Notes: a model not told the origin generated them from the sequence alone. A stretch of DNA of 64,000 bases from an uncultured Dechloromonas sp. (GCF_945957265.1 NZ_CAMFKO010000016.1:1-64000); one strand, 5' to 3'; positions 31,457-42,037 are shown, counted from the stretch's first letter. Numbers and translations: made by a program.

Positions 31457-31525
31457 TCATTAGTCGCCAGTTACCAGTTGCTAGCAGGCTTTTGCTAACG
31501 ACTGCCGACTAGCGACCAGCAACTG
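31454..31525. repeat. Dispersed imperfect inverted repeat, copy 2
   Basis: Two 31-nt arms around an 8-nt loop: one arm ends GTTGCTAGC near 31485 and the other begins GCTAACGAC near 31494. Aligned as a hairpin, nearly all differences are transitions that keep G-U pairing. The element starts at the prs stop codon and is followed by a T-run (from about 31527), so it could also act as a terminator or mRNA-stabilising structure. It is related to the copies at 18961-19036 and 58347-58438. Confidence 0.78.
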
Positions 31526-31582
31526 TTTTTTTAAACCCTTCCCGTTCTGGTCGCGGACCGGGAAACATTCTGGAGTATCAAC

Positions 31583-32185
31583 ATGCAATTCGAAGTTATC
31601 GCCCAAGCGCGTTCGTTGCAGGGAACGGGTGCGAGCCGCCGCCTGCGTCGCGCTGGCACGGTGCCTGGCATCGTTTACGGTGGCGAAACCGCCCCGGTCG
31701 CCATCGAAACCCACCACAATGACCTGCTGCTGAAGATGAAGAAGGAAGCTTTCTATTCCTCCGTCATCAACCTCGTCATCGACGGCAAGAAGGAACAAGT
31801 CCTGCTGCGCGACTACCAGACGCACGCCTACAAGCAGCTGATCCTGCACATCGACTTCCAGCGCGTCGATGCCACGCACGAACTGCACATCAAGGTGCCG
31901 CTGCACTTCGTCAACGAAGAAGCCGGCCCGGGCGTCAAGCTCAACGGTGGCCTGGTGAACCACGTCACCACCGAACTGGACATCCACTGCCTGGCCAAGG
32001 ATCTGCCGGAGTTCGTCGAAGTCGACCTCGGCGCCCTGAACGTCGGCGACAACATCCACGCCTCGCAGGTCAAGCTGCCGGCTGGCGTCAAGCTGGTTCA
32101 ACACGGTAGCGAAGACCCGATCGTGGTCAGCATCGTCGGCAAGGGCGGCGCCCAGGCTGCCGAAGGTGAAGCTGCCGCCGAGTAA
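31583..32185 (+). CDS. rplY: 50S ribosomal protein L25/CTC
   Basis: A 200-aa 5S-rRNA-binding protein of the long L25 (TL5/CTC) type, with the L25 domain at 1-95 ([27 protein letters not shown] start region) and a C-terminal beta domain at 100-185, plus a short Ala/Glu-rich tail. A GGAG ribosome binding site lies upstream of the ATG. The prs-rplY-pth-ychF order is classical. A hairpin with U-tract lies in the gap to pth. Confidence 0.96.
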   Translation: MQFEVIAQARSLQGTGASRRLRRAGTVPGIVYGGETAPVAIETHHNDLLLKMKKEAFYSSVINLVIDGKKEQVLLRDYQTHAYKQLILHIDFQRVDATHELHIKVPLHFVNEEAGPGVKLNGGLVNHVTTELDIHCLAKDLPEFVEVDLGALNVGDNIHASQVKLPAGVKLVQHGSEDPIVVSIVGKGGAQAAEGEAAAE

Positions 32186-32207
32186 TCCGCGCGCTCCGCT
32201 ATACTCT

Positions 32208-32241
32208 GGCCGCCGCAGGCTTTTTGCCCCGGCGGCCTTTT
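32208..32241 (+). terminator. Terminator/attenuator between rplY and pth
   Basis: A 7-bp GC-only stem GGCCGCC/GGCGGCC with a 16-nt loop is followed directly by TTTT (32238-32241). It lies between rplY and pth, so it may reduce read-through within the operon. Confidence 0.65.
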
Positions 32242-32254
32242 CACGACTGCACGC

Positions 32255-32833
32255 ATGACCCTTCCCCGTCTCATCGTCGGCCTCGGCAACCCCGGGCCGG
32301 AATACGAAGCCACCCGCCACAACGTCGGGTTCTGGTTCGTCGACCAGCTGGCCGACAAGCTGAAGGCATCGCTCGCCCCGCAGGGCAAGTTCTACGGCAG
32401 GGCAGCCCGTGCCGGCGAACTGTGGCTGCTGCAGCCGACCACCTACATGAACCGCTCCGGGCAGGCGGTGGCGGCGCTGGCCAATTTCTACAAGATCGCG
32501 CCGGCCGAGATTCTCGTCGTCCATGACGAGCTGGACCTGCCGCCAGGCGGCATCCGCCTCAAGCAGGGCGGCGGCAATGGCGGCCACAATGGCCTGAAGG
32601 ACATCCAGGCCAAGCTCGGCACGCCGGATTTCTGGCGCCTGCGCCTGGGCATCGGCCATCCGCGCACGCTCGGCCTGGCCCAGCAGGTCGCCGATTTCGT
32701 TTTGCATCAGCCGCGCAAGGAAGAATTGCCGGATATCGAACACGCGCTGGCCCGTTGCCTGTTGGCCTGGCCCAGACTCTCCGCCGGGGACTTTGCCGGC
32801 GCCCAGCAACAGTTGCACGGCAAAGCCGTCTAA
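32255..32833 (+). CDS. pth: Peptidyl-tRNA hydrolase
   Basis: A 192-aa enzyme that releases peptides from prematurely dropped peptidyl-tRNA. Conserved segments: [19 protein letters not shown] with the catalytic His, [25 protein letters not shown] and [12 protein letters not shown]. Length is normal. It sits 13 bp after the hairpin following rplY and 9 bp before ychF. Confidence 0.96.
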   Translation: MTLPRLIVGLGNPGPEYEATRHNVGFWFVDQLADKLKASLAPQGKFYGRAARAGELWLLQPTTYMNRSGQAVAALANFYKIAPAEILVVHDELDLPPGGIRLKQGGGNGGHNGLKDIQAKLGTPDFWRLRLGIGHPRTLGLAQQVADFVLHQPRKEELPDIEHALARCLLAWPRLSAGDFAGAQQQLHGKAV

Positions 32834-32842
32834 GGAAAAAAC

Positions 32843-33934
<1,092 letters not shown>

Positions 33935-33950
33935 GCGCCACCCGCCGCCG

Positions 33951-35696
33951 ATGACCCCCTCGGGAACCCCGCCGCCAGGCAACGCCGACGACAGCTTTCC
34001 GCTGTCGCCGGCCATCCTGTGGCGCGCCTACGAGCAAAGCCACGAGGCGGTGCTCGTTTCCGACGGGGAAAACCGCATCATCGCGGTCAACGCGGCCTTC
34101 TCGCGGCTGACCGGATACACCGCCGCCGAGGTGATCGGCCAGAATCCCCGCATCCTGGCCTCCGGCAACGCCGGCCCCGAGTTCTATACCGGCATGTGGG
34201 AGAGCCTTTCCCAGTACGACACCTGGGAAGGCGAAATATGGGACCGGCGCAAGGATGGCAGCATCTACCCGAAATGGCTGTGTATCTCGGTCGTCCGCAA
34301 CGCCAGCGGCCTGGTCAGCAACTACGTCGCCAACTTCACCGACATCAGTGCCAGCAAGCAGGCGGCCGACCGGCTGGCCCAGCTCGCCTACCACGACGTG
34401 CTGACCCACCTGCCCAACCGGCTGGCCTTCGAGTCCCAGCTCGCCCACGCCCTGCGCGTCTGCGAGCGGGAGGGCCGCCAGCTGGCCCTGATGTTGATCG
34501 ACCTCGACAATTTCAAGAACATCAACGACACCCTGGGCCACCACACCGGCGACGAACTGCTGCAGCAGGTTGCCCGCCGCCTGCGCGAGTCGGTGCGCGC
34601 CAGCGACCTGGTCGCCCGCCTGGGCGGCGACGAGTTCGTCGTCGTCCTGCCCGAGATCGAAGGGCCGCAGACCGCGGCCCGGGTCGCCAACAAGATCCAG
34701 GTCGCCGTCGCCGAGAACTACTGGGTCGGCGAGCACCTGCTGTACACCACGCCGAGCATCGGCATCAGCCTCTATCCGGGCGACGGCACCGATTCGGGCA
34801 CCCTGCTGCGCAATGCCGATTCGGCGATGTACCACGCCAAGAATGCCGGCCGCAACAACCATCAGTTCTACGCCTCGCGCATGAACGAAGCGGCCGGCGA
34901 GCGCCTGCAGCTGGAAAACGAGCTGCGCCATGCGATCTCGTCGATCTCCCCCGAGCGCTGCGAATTCTCGCTGCACCTGCAGCCGCAGATCGACACGGCC
35001 AGCGGCCGCGTGATTGGCCTGGAGGCCCTGCTGCGCTGGAAGAACCCGACCTTCGGCATGATCTCGCCCCTGCGTTTCGTGGCCATCGCCGAAGAAACCG
35101 GCCTGATCCAGCCGCTCGGCGACTGGGTCATCTGGGAAGCCTGCCGGCTGACGCGCCAGCTGCGCGCGCACGGCATCGACGACGTGCGCCTGGCGATCAA
35201 CATCTCGGCACAACAGCTCCGCCACGAAAACCTGCTGCTGCTCATCCGGGGCGCCCTGGCCTGCTACGACCTGAAGCCCCAGGACATCGAACTCGAGATC
35301 ACGGAAAGCACGGCCATGCAGAATCCGGAGATCACCCTGTCGATCCTCGACCAGCTGTCGGCCATGGGCATCATGCTGGCCATCGACGATTTCGGGACCG
35401 GCTACTCGTCGCTGGCCTACCTCAAGCACCTGCCGATCAACCGCCTGAAGCTCGACCGCTCCTTCGTCACCGACATCGAAACCGACCCCAACGACGCGGC
35501 CATCTGTACCGCGACGATTGCCCTGGGCCACAGCCTGGGACTCGAACTGGTCGCCGAGGGCGTCGAAACCGAAGCCCAGCGGGGCTTTCTGGCGCACCTC
35601 GGCTGCGATGTCCTGCAGGGCTACCTGTACAGCAAGCCCATGCCCTTCGACGAAGCCGTCGCCTACCTGAAGGAAAGCCGCCCGGCTAGCGCATGA
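33951..35696 (+). CDS. PAS-GGDEF-EAL cyclic-di-GMP signalling protein
   Basis: A 581-aa cytoplasmic protein with a PAS domain (about 20-140), a diguanylate cyclase domain with intact GGDEF (225-229) and an I-site RASD (216-219), and a phosphodiesterase domain with an intact EAL motif (358-360) plus the DDFGTGYSSL loop. Both active sites look complete, so it may make or degrade c-di-GMP depending on the PAS signal. There is no membrane segment. The ATG at 33951 is 16 bp after ychF; its 3' end overlaps the convergent spermidine-synthase-like gene by 11 bp. Confidence 0.88.
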   Translation: MTPSGTPPPGNADDSFPLSPAILWRAYEQSHEAVLVSDGENRIIAVNAAFSRLTGYTAAEVIGQNPRILASGNAGPEFYTGMWESLSQYDTWEGEIWDRRKDGSIYPKWLCISVVRNASGLVSNYVANFTDISASKQAADRLAQLAYHDVLTHLPNRLAFESQLAHALRVCEREGRQLALMLIDLDNFKNINDTLGHHTGDELLQQVARRLRESVRASDLVARLGGDEFVVVLPEIEGPQTAARVANKIQVAVAENYWVGEHLLYTTPSIGISLYPGDGTDSGTLLRNADSAMYHAKNAGRNNHQFYASRMNEAAGERLQLENELRHAISSISPERCEFSLHLQPQIDTASGRVIGLEALLRWKNPTFGMISPLRFVAIAEETGLIQPLGDWVIWEACRLTRQLRAHGIDDVRLAINISAQQLRHENLLLLIRGALACYDLKPQDIELEITESTAMQNPEITLSILDQLSAMGIMLAIDDFGTGYSSLAYLKHLPINRLKLDRSFVTDIETDPNDAAICTATIALGHSLGLELVAEGVETEAQRGFLAHLGCDVLQGYLYSKPMPFDEAVAYLKESRPASA

Positions 35697-37185
35697 CCTT
35701 GCGCCACTCGGCCTCGAAGTAGCGCACCAGGACCTGGTTGTTCAACTGATTGACCTCGGCCGGCACCCGCCCCATATCGGCCGGGAAGACGAACAGGCCG
35801 GGGATGGTTCCGGGTGTCAGGTAGCGCGTCTTCGGCGTATCGACCGCCCCCGGAACGAAAGGCTGGCGCCCGGCGATGATATAGCCCCATTCCCCGAACG
35901 ATGGCACCTGCGCATGATAGGGCGCGGTCTTGAAACCGACGCTCTCCAGCGTCGCCACCACGCACCAGAACGATTGCCGGGCGTAGAGCGGCGACGTCGA
36001 CTGGACGACCAGCAGGCCGTTGGCCGACAGGCGCTTTTCGATCAGGCGGTAGAAGGCCGAGGTATACAGTTTGCCGAGCGCGAAATTCGACGGATCGGGA
36101 AAGTCGATGACGATGAAGTCGAAGTAATCCCTGCTCTCTTCCAGCCACTGCAAGGCATCGGCATTGACGACCTTGACCCGCTCCGATGTCAGCGCCCCCG
36201 CATTCAGGGCCACCAGCACCGGGGCCGTCGAGAACAGCTCGGTCATCGCCGGATCGAGATCGACCAGGGTGATCGACTCGACGCCCGGATACTTCAGGAT
36301 CTCGCGCACCGCCAGCCCGTCGCCGCCGCCCAGCACCAGCACGCGCCTGGCGCCGGGCAGGCTGGACAGGCCGGGATGGACCAGCGCCTCGTGATAGCGG
36401 TATTCGTCGTGCGACGAAAACTGCAGGTTGTTGTTCAGGAACAGGCGCAAATCGTCGCGCCAGCGGGTGACGACGATACGCTGGTAGGGCGTCGACTCGG
36501 CATGGACGATTTCGTCGGCGTAGACATGCGCCTCGGCCAGGCTGGTCAGCTGCCCGGCGCCGGCAAAACCGGCCAGCAGCAGGCCGAACACGCCCAAGCT
36601 CTGCGCCAGCAGGGCGCGCCGGGCCGGCAGTTGCTCGCGGAACAGATGCAGGGCCCACAAGGCGACCGCAACGTTGAGCACGCCGAAGAGCAGCCCGGTG
36701 CGCACCATGCCCAGGTGCGGCGCCAGGATCAGCGGAAACAGGATGGACACCGCCAGCGCACCGAGATAATCGAAGGTCAGCACTTGCGACACCAGGTCCT
36801 TGAACGCCAGTTCGCGCTTGAGGATGCGCATGACCAGCGGAATCTCCAGCCCGACCAGCACGCCGACGCCAAACACCACGAGGTAGAGCGCCAGCTTGAA
36901 CGGCGCCGACAGCCAGGTGAAGACCATGAACAGGCCGACCGCCGAGAAGCCGCCGAGCAGGCCGACCATCAGCTCGATCTGGATGAAGCGGCCGATCAGG
37001 TCGCGGGTAATGTACTTCGACAACCAGGAACCGACCCCCATGGCGAACAGGTAGGTGCCGATCACCGTCGAGAATTGCATCACCGAATCACCCAGCAGGT
37101 AGGACGACAGGGCGCCGGCGATCAGCTCGTAAGCCAGCCCGCAGGAGGCGATGACGAAGACGGAAAAGAGAAGGGCATGACGCAT
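35686..37185 (-). CDS. Membrane-fused spermidine synthase-like protein
   Basis: A 499-aa protein with about seven N-terminal transmembrane helices (residues 1-215) fused to a polyamine aminopropyltransferase domain. The Rossmann SAM/dcSAM site is VLVLGGGDGLAVREIL, and FDFIVIDFPDPSNFALGKLYT carries the catalytic Asp region of SpeE. Such fusions are common in bacteria, but many have not been shown to make spermidine. The ATG at 37185 starts the first helix; the frame continues upstream but would overlap the divergent yceI. In other genomes relatives of this protein often neighbour DUF350 and DUF4178 genes, which here lie 6-10 kb away (42.7-46.9 kb). Confidence 0.82.
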   Translation of the reverse strand: MRHALLFSVFVIASCGLAYELIAGALSSYLLGDSVMQFSTVIGTYLFAMGVGSWLSKYITRDLIGRFIQIELMVGLLGGFSAVGLFMVFTWLSAPFKLALYLVVFGVGVLVGLEIPLVMRILKRELAFKDLVSQVLTFDYLGALAVSILFPLILAPHLGMVRTGLLFGVLNVAVALWALHLFREQLPARRALLAQSLGVFGLLLAGFAGAGQLTSLAEAHVYADEIVHAESTPYQRIVVTRWRDDLRLFLNNNLQFSSHDEYRYHEALVHPGLSSLPGARRVLVLGGGDGLAVREILKYPGVESITLVDLDPAMTELFSTAPVLVALNAGALTSERVKVVNADALQWLEESRDYFDFIVIDFPDPSNFALGKLYTSAFYRLIEKRLSANGLLVVQSTSPLYARQSFWCVVATLESVGFKTAPYHAQVPSFGEWGYIIAGRQPFVPGAVDTPKTRYLTPGTIPGLFVFPADMGRVPAEVNQLNNQVLVRYFEAEWRKVMR

Positions 37186-37267
37186 GGGCGAGGATGCTAA
37201 CCCAAAGCATGGAACGGCGCAGCGGCGCCGCGGTCCGAATAGCACCTCCGTTCCCGAGCCGACTGCC

Positions 37268-37828
37268 ATGCTCCGTTCGCTTGTCTTCCTGTTGCTCGCC
37301 GCCTCCGCCGCCGGCAGCCAGGCCGCCGAATATGCGATCGACCCCGGCCACACCTACGCCAGTTTCGAGATCGACCACCTCGGCTTCTCGACCCAGCGCG
37401 GCCAGTTCAACCGCAGCAGCGGAAGCATCGAATTCGACCCCGAACAGCGCAACGGGCGTATCGACATTCGCATCGACGCGGCCTCGCTGGATACGGGTTT
37501 GCCCCTGCGCGACGATGTGCTGCGCGGCGAGGAATGGTTCAACACCAAGGCTTATCCCGACATTCTGTTCCGCAGCGAAAAGCTGCTGTTCACCGACGAC
37601 AAGCTGAGTGCCGTCGACGGCACTCTGGTCTTGCGCGGCGAAATACGGCCGCTTCGCCTGGAGATCAATCGCTTCAAGTGCGGCCTCAACCTGGCCAACC
37701 GCAAGCGCGGTTGCGGCGCCGACGCCCAGGCCAGTCTCAAGCGTTCCGATTTCGGCCTGAACAACGGCCTGCCCTTCATTGGTGACGAAGTACGCCTGCG
37801 CATCCAGGTAGAGGCCTACCTTCCGTAA
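37268..37828 (+). CDS. YceI-family periplasmic protein
   Basis: A 186-aa exported protein with a signal peptide (residues 1-20, cleavage near SQAA) and a YceI lipocalin-like domain: YAIDPGHTYASFEIDHLGFS, FDPEQRNGRIDIRIDAASLDTG, and WFNTKAYPDILFRSEKL. YceI proteins bind polyisoprenoid or other lipids in the periplasm. One pair of cysteines (near KCGLNLANRKRGC) may form a disulfide. The start at 37268 gives the signal peptide. Single gene between the spermidine-synthase-like gene (divergent) and ribBA. Confidence 0.88.
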   Translation: MLRSLVFLLLAASAAGSQAAEYAIDPGHTYASFEIDHLGFSTQRGQFNRSSGSIEFDPEQRNGRIDIRIDAASLDTGLPLRDDVLRGEEWFNTKAYPDILFRSEKLLFTDDKLSAVDGTLVLRGEIRPLRLEINRFKCGLNLANRKRGCGADAQASLKRSDFGLNNGLPFIGDEVRLRIQVEAYLP

Positions 37829-37913
37829 GCGCCTGGCGCCTCACTAAAGTCATGTGCTAACGCGCTGTTTCTGCGAAAATAGCACCCCTTTTGCTGTTCC
37901 CGGATTACCCCCC

Positions 37914-39023
37914 ATGCCCCCCCATCAAGCCATTGCCAGCACCGCCGAAATCGTCGCCGAGCTCAAAGCCGGCCGCATGGTCGTCCTGGTCGATGAAGAA
38001 GACCGCGAGAACGAGGGTGACCTCGTCATGGCCGCCGAGCACATCACGCCGGAAGCCATCAACTTCATGGCCAGGTACGGCCGCGGCCTGATCTGCCTGA
38101 CCCTGACCGCCGAGCGCTGCAAGAAGCTGGGGCTGACCCAGATGGCGCGCAGCAACGGTACGGTCTACGGCACCGCCTTCACCGTTTCCATCGAGGCCGC
38201 CGAGGGCGTCACCACCGGCATTTCCGCCGCCGACCGCGCCAAGACCATCCAGGTTGCCGTGGCCAAGAACGCCGTTGCCGACGACATCGTGCAGCCCGGC
38301 CACGTCTTCCCGATCACCGCCCGCGAAGGCGGCGTGCTGGTTCGCGCCGGGCACACCGAAGCCGGCTGCGACCTCGCCGGCATGGCCGGCCTGGAGCCCG
38401 CCTCGGTAATCTGCGAGATCATGAACGACGACGGCACCATGGCCCGCCTGCCGGAGCTGATCGAGTTCGCCAAGGAACACGGCATCAAGATCGGCACCAT
38501 CGCCGACCTGATTCACTACCGCGCCTCGTCGGAAACCCTGGTCAAGCGCATGACCAGCAAGGCCATCGCCACCGCGCACGGCGAATTCACGCTGCACGCC
38601 TTCGTCGACCAGGCCAGCGGCGCCACGCACCTGGCGCTGGTCAAGGGCGATATCCCGGCCGGCGGCGAAACGCTGGTCCGCGTCCATGAGCCGCTGTCGG
38701 TGCTCGATTTCCTCGACCCGGCCAGCAAGCGCCAGGCCTTCTCCATCGACCAGGCGCAAGCCGCGCTGGCCAAGAACGGCCACGGCGTCATCGTGCTCAT
38801 GCACCGCCCGGAAGACGGTGAGGCCATCCTCACCCGCCTCACCGGCACCGCCCCGAGCGCCCCCGCCAAGTGGGACCCGCGCAGCTACGGCATCGGCGCC
38901 CAGATCCTGCGCGACCTCGGCGTCACCAAGATGCGCCTGCTCTCCAGCCCGCGCAAGATGCCTTCCATGGCCGGCTTCGACCTCGAAGTGACCGGCTTCG
39001 TTTCCTCTCCTGCGGAGCTCTGA
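37914..39023 (+). CDS. ribB: 3,4-dihydroxy-2-butanone-4-phosphate synthase with degenerate RibA domain
   Basis: A 369-aa RibBA-like protein. The N-terminal RibB half is intact ([34 protein letters not shown]) and makes DHBP from ribulose-5-phosphate for riboflavin. The C-terminal half has the size of GTP cyclohydrolase II but lacks its zinc cysteines and catalytic motif: where RibA has CLTGD...CDC it reads [19 protein letters not shown]. So it should have only RibB activity, as in RibBX-type proteins, and a true RibA must lie elsewhere. It is first in the ribB-ribH-nusB-thiL-pgpA run. Confidence 0.9.
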   Translation: MPPHQAIASTAEIVAELKAGRMVVLVDEEDRENEGDLVMAAEHITPEAINFMARYGRGLICLTLTAERCKKLGLTQMARSNGTVYGTAFTVSIEAAEGVTTGISAADRAKTIQVAVAKNAVADDIVQPGHVFPITAREGGVLVRAGHTEAGCDLAGMAGLEPASVICEIMNDDGTMARLPELIEFAKEHGIKIGTIADLIHYRASSETLVKRMTSKAIATAHGEFTLHAFVDQASGATHLALVKGDIPAGGETLVRVHEPLSVLDFLDPASKRQAFSIDQAQAALAKNGHGVIVLMHRPEDGEAILTRLTGTAPSAPAKWDPRSYGIGAQILRDLGVTKMRLLSSPRKMPSMAGFDLEVTGFVSSPAEL

Positions 39024-39026
39024 ACC

Positions 39027-39500
39027 ATGTCCCGCTTCGACAACGTTTTCGAATTCGACAGCAACCTGAACGGTACCGGCCTCAAGGTCGGCGTCGTGAT
39101 GTGCCGCTTCAACCTGCCGGTCTGCGAAGGCCTGCTCTCCTCCTGCATCGCCGAACTCAAGCGTTTGGGCGTGGCCGATGCCGACATGACCATCGCCACC
39201 GTGCCCGGCGCGCTGGAAGCCCCGCTGGTGCTGCAGACCATGGCGCAGAGCGGCAGCTTCGACGCACTGGTAGCGCTCGGCGCCGTCATCCGCGGCGACA
39301 CCTACCACTTCGAGGTGGTCTCCAACGACGCCTGCCGCGCCATCATGGAAGTCCAGCTCGATACCGGCGTCCCCATCGCCAACGGCATCCTGACCTGCGA
39401 CACCGACGAACAGGCCGAAGTCCGCATGCAGCCGAAGGGCGCCGACTGCGCCCAGGCCGCCGTCGAGATGGCCAACCTGCAAAAGGCGCTGAACCAATGA
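39027..39500 (+). CDS. ribH: 6,7-dimethyl-8-ribityllumazine synthase
   Basis: A 157-aa enzyme that condenses DHBP (product of the upstream gene) with the ribitylaminouracil to give lumazine. Conserved segments: [44 protein letters not shown] and [11 protein letters not shown]. It starts 3 bp after ribB and overlaps nusB (ATGA). Confidence 0.96.
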   Translation: MSRFDNVFEFDSNLNGTGLKVGVVMCRFNLPVCEGLLSSCIAELKRLGVADADMTIATVPGALEAPLVLQTMAQSGSFDALVALGAVIRGDTYHFEVVSNDACRAIMEVQLDTGVPIANGILTCDTDEQAEVRMQPKGADCAQAAVEMANLQKALNQ

Positions 39501-39970
39501 GCGAGCAAGAACAAACCCCGAAGGCCCCGCCCAAGTCCGCCCGCCGCCGGGCCCGCGAATTCGTGCTGCAGGGCCTGTACCAGTGGCGCGTCGGCGGCGC
39601 CGACGAGGCCGCCATCGAAGCCTACGCCCCGGAAATGGAAGGCTTCGCCAAGGCCGACCGCGAGTTCTTCGTCGGCACGCTGCGCGGCGTGATCGGCCAG
39701 CAGGAAACGCTGGTCGAGCGGATCTCCGCCCACATCGACCGCCCCTTCGGCGAACTGTCGCCGGTCGAAGCCTGCGTCATGATGCTCGGCACCTTCGAGA
39801 TGCAAAACCATCCGGAAACCCCGTACCGCGTCATCATCAACGAGGCCATCGAGCTAACCAAGGCCTTCGGCGGCACCGACGGCCACAAGTACGTCAACGG
39901 CGTGCTCGACAAGGTCGCGGCCATCCTCCGCCCGGACGAAGTCGCCGCCCGCAGGCAAGCCCGGAAATAA
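39497..39970 (+). CDS. nusB: Transcription antitermination factor NusB
   Basis: A 157-aa all-helical RNA-binding protein acting with NusE (S10) at boxA in rRNA operons. Typical segments: [32 protein letters not shown], and [19 protein letters not shown]. It follows ribH with an overlap, the conserved ribH-nusB-thiL order. Confidence 0.95.
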   Translation: MSEQEQTPKAPPKSARRRAREFVLQGLYQWRVGGADEAAIEAYAPEMEGFAKADREFFVGTLRGVIGQQETLVERISAHIDRPFGELSPVEACVMMLGTFEMQNHPETPYRVIINEAIELTKAFGGTDGHKYVNGVLDKVAAILRPDEVAARRQARK

Positions 39971-39974
39971 ACCG

Positions 39975-40985
39975 ATGGCCGGCGAATTCGCCCTGATCGA
40001 CAAGTATTTCGCCCGGCCCACCCCGTCGGCCGTTCTCGGCCCCGGCGACGACTGCGCGCTGGTCCAGCCGACGCCGGGCAAGCAGCTGGCGGTGACTACC
40101 GACATGCTGGTCGCCGGCACCCACTTCCTGCCCGACACCGACCCCAGGAACCTCGGCTGGAAGGCGCTCGCCGTCAACCTCTCCGACCTCGCCGCGATGG
40201 GCGCCACGCCGCGCTGGGTGACGCTGGCCGGCGCCCTGCCGCCCCCCCAAGGGGACTCCCTTCAGGGCGCGGTCGACGAGGCATGGGTCGCCGCCTTCGC
40301 CGACGGCTTCTTCGCCTGCGCCAGGGAATACGGCGTCGACGTCATCGGCGGCGACACCACCAAGGGGCCGCTCAACGTCTGCATCACCGCCATGGGCGAA
40401 GTCGAGCCCGGGCGTGCGCTGCGCCGGGATGGCGCCCAGATCGGCGACCAGATCTGGGTTTCCGGCCGCCCCGGCCTCGCCGCCCTGGGCCTCGCCCACC
40501 TCCAGGGCAAGATCACACTGCCCGGCCCCTGGCCGCGCCTGTGCGTCGCCGCGCTGGAAAAGCCGCGTCCCCGGGTCGCCCTCGGCCAGGCGCTGGTCGG
40601 CATCGCCACCGCCGCCATCGACGTCTCCGACGGCCTGCTCGCCGACCTCGGCCATATCTGCGAACGCTCGGGATGCGCCGCCGCCGTCAAGCTCGTCCAG
40701 TTGCCGCAGCTGCGCGACCTGGCCGGCAGCGGCGAAGCCTACGACGCCGACCTGCGCCGCATGGCGCTGGAATGCCAGGTCGCCGGCGGCGACGACTACG
40801 AACTGTGCTTCACCGCCCCCGGCCCGCTCAGCCTCGATATCGCCCGCATCGCCGCCCGCCTCGAACTGCCGCTCTGGCACATCGGCGAGATCGTCGCCGG
40901 CGAGGCCGGCACCGTCACCGTCTACGACCCGGACTTCAAGCCGGTGTCCTTCGACCGCCACGGGTACGACCACTTTGCCGCGTAA
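39975..40985 (+). CDS. thiL: Thiamine-monophosphate kinase
   Basis: A 336-aa ATP-dependent kinase making thiamine diphosphate from thiamine monophosphate. The metal-binding GPGDDCALVQ, TTDMLVAGTHF, NLSDLAAMGATP and VIGGDTTKG segments are typical of the PurM/ThiL fold, and the C-terminal GGDDYELCFT is conserved. The start lies 4 bp after nusB. The end overlaps the pgpA start by 11 bp. Confidence 0.95.
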   Translation: MAGEFALIDKYFARPTPSAVLGPGDDCALVQPTPGKQLAVTTDMLVAGTHFLPDTDPRNLGWKALAVNLSDLAAMGATPRWVTLAGALPPPQGDSLQGAVDEAWVAAFADGFFACAREYGVDVIGGDTTKGPLNVCITAMGEVEPGRALRRDGAQIGDQIWVSGRPGLAALGLAHLQGKITLPGPWPRLCVAALEKPRPRVALGQALVGIATAAIDVSDGLLADLGHICERSGCAAAVKLVQLPQLRDLAGSGEAYDADLRRMALECQVAGGDDYELCFTAPGPLSLDIARIAARLELPLWHIGEIVAGEAGTVTVYDPDFKPVSFDRHGYDHFAA

Positions 40986-41460
40986 GCCGGATTTCGCCTT
41001 CCTGCTCGCCCACCCGGCGCACTTTTTCGCGCTCGGTTGCGGCAGCGGCCTGGCCCCCAAGGCGCCGGGCACCTTCGGCACCCTGTTCGCGTGGCTGAGC
41101 TTCGCGCTGTTCCGGCCGCACTTCGAGGAACTGCCGCTGCTCGGCCTGCTGCTCGCCGCCTACCTCGGCGGCATCTGGTTCATCGACGTTACCGGCAAGG
41201 CACTGGGCGACCCCGACCACGGCAGCATCGTCTGGGACGAGATCGTGCCCTTCTGGCTGGTCCTGCTGATGACGCCGGATACCTTCTTCTGGCAGCTCGC
41301 CGCCTTCATGCTCTTCCGCTATTTCGACATCACCAAGCCGCAGCCGGCGCGCTACTTCGACGAGCACGTCAAGAACGGCTTCGGGGTGATGGCCGACGAC
41401 CTTGTTGCGGCCGGCTACACTTTGCTCGCATTGGCCCTGCTGAAGATCGTTTTCGCCTGA
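40975..41460 (+). CDS. pgpA: Phosphatidylglycerophosphatase A
   Basis: A 161-aa inner-membrane phosphatase that dephosphorylates phosphatidylglycerol phosphate to phosphatidylglycerol. Conserved segments: GSGLAPKAPGTFGTL near the start, IVWDEIVPFW, and FRYFDITKPQPARYFD. It has three or four hydrophobic segments. The best start is a TTG at 40975 inside the thiL 3' end; no ATG precedes the conserved region. Confidence 0.92.
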   Translation: MPRKPDFAFLLAHPAHFFALGCGSGLAPKAPGTFGTLFAWLSFALFRPHFEELPLLGLLLAAYLGGIWFIDVTGKALGDPDHGSIVWDEIVPFWLVLLMTPDTFFWQLAAFMLFRYFDITKPQPARYFDEHVKNGFGVMADDLVAAGYTLLALALLKIVFA

Positions 41461-41515
41461 CGCCCCGGTGGCGAAGGCATAGAATGGTGGTGCTCAAACA
41501 GCTTGGAGCTTCATC

Positions 41516-41794
41516 ATGAGTCACAAGCACGCCCACCTGCTGCGCAGCATCTTCCAGGACCCACCGTCGGCCAACATCCACTGGCGCGAGATCGAATCCC
41601 TGCTCCACCACCTCGGCGCCGACATCGAACCCTCGCACGGCGCCCGCTTCAAGATCACGCTGAACAAGGTCGAGGCCTTCCTGCACCATCCGCACAACAG
41701 CAGCACCTGCAGCAAGACCGACATCAAGACCATCCGGGATGTCCTGACCCATGCCGGGGTAACCGTCTCGGCCTACGAGAGCGGCGCCCTCTAG
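41516..41794 (+). CDS. Solitary HicA-like toxin-family protein
   Basis: A 92-aa protein with a HicA (mRNA interferase, dsRBD-like) fold signature: IHWREIESLLHHLGADIEPS, then HGARFKITLN with the His at the usual catalytic position, and a C-terminal helix TDIKTIRDVLTHAGV. Canonical HicA is paired with a HicB antitoxin; no HicB-like gene follows, as the next feature is a terminator and a tRNA gene on the other strand. It may be an orphan or a non-toxic housekeeping member, which is common for this longer chromosomal type. Confidence 0.75.
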   Translation: MSHKHAHLLRSIFQDPPSANIHWREIESLLHHLGADIEPSHGARFKITLNKVEAFLHHPHNSSTCSKTDIKTIRDVLTHAGVTVSAYESGAL

Positions 41795-41822
41795 CATCCG
41801 CCAGGATCGCCCCCGGAAAGCA

Positions 41823-41851
41823 AAACGGCACTTCATGACGAAGTGCCGTTT
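41823..41851. terminator. Convergent terminator of hicA-like gene and tRNA-Arg
   Basis: A perfect 12-bp stem AAACGGCACTTC/GAAGTGCCGTTT with a 5-nt loop. On the minus strand the stem runs into TTTTGC and on the plus strand into TTTCGG, so it can terminate both converging units. Confidence 0.8.
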
Positions 41852-41861
41852 CGGGAAAACC

Positions 41862-41938
41862 TGGCGCGCCCAGCGCGATTCGAACGCACGACCCCTGCCT
41901 TCGGAGGGCAGTACTCTATCCAGCTGAGCTATGGGCGC
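41862..41938 (-). tRNA. tRNA-Arg (anticodon CCG)
   Basis: On the minus strand a full cloverleaf is readable: acceptor GCGCCCA, D-arm AGCTCAGCTGGATAGAGT, anticodon loop CTCCGAA with CCG for the CGG codon, T-arm GTTCGAATC, and encoded CCA (41864-41862). The expected promoter is just upstream. Confidence 0.96.
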
Positions 41939-41951
41939 TTGGGAGGGGTGC

Positions 41952-41980
41952 ATTCTACCCGCTGCGATGCCCTGCGTCCA
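41952..41980 (-). promoter_or_regulatory. Sigma-70 promoter of tRNA-Arg
   Basis: On the minus strand, -35 TGGACG (41980-41975) and -10 TAGAAT (41957-41952) are separated by 17 bp; transcription would start just before the tRNA 5' end, with a GC-rich discriminator. Confidence 0.55.
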
Positions 41981-42037
41981 TGGCGACGTCTTTGGGCGCC
42001 GGCGATCCGCTCGCGCACCGCCCGAAAAGCGGGCCGC

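Noticed and set aside
37829..37913. Possible FMN riboswitch before the riboflavin gene ribB
   Set aside because: The gap is only about 85 bp and lacks the conserved RFN elements.
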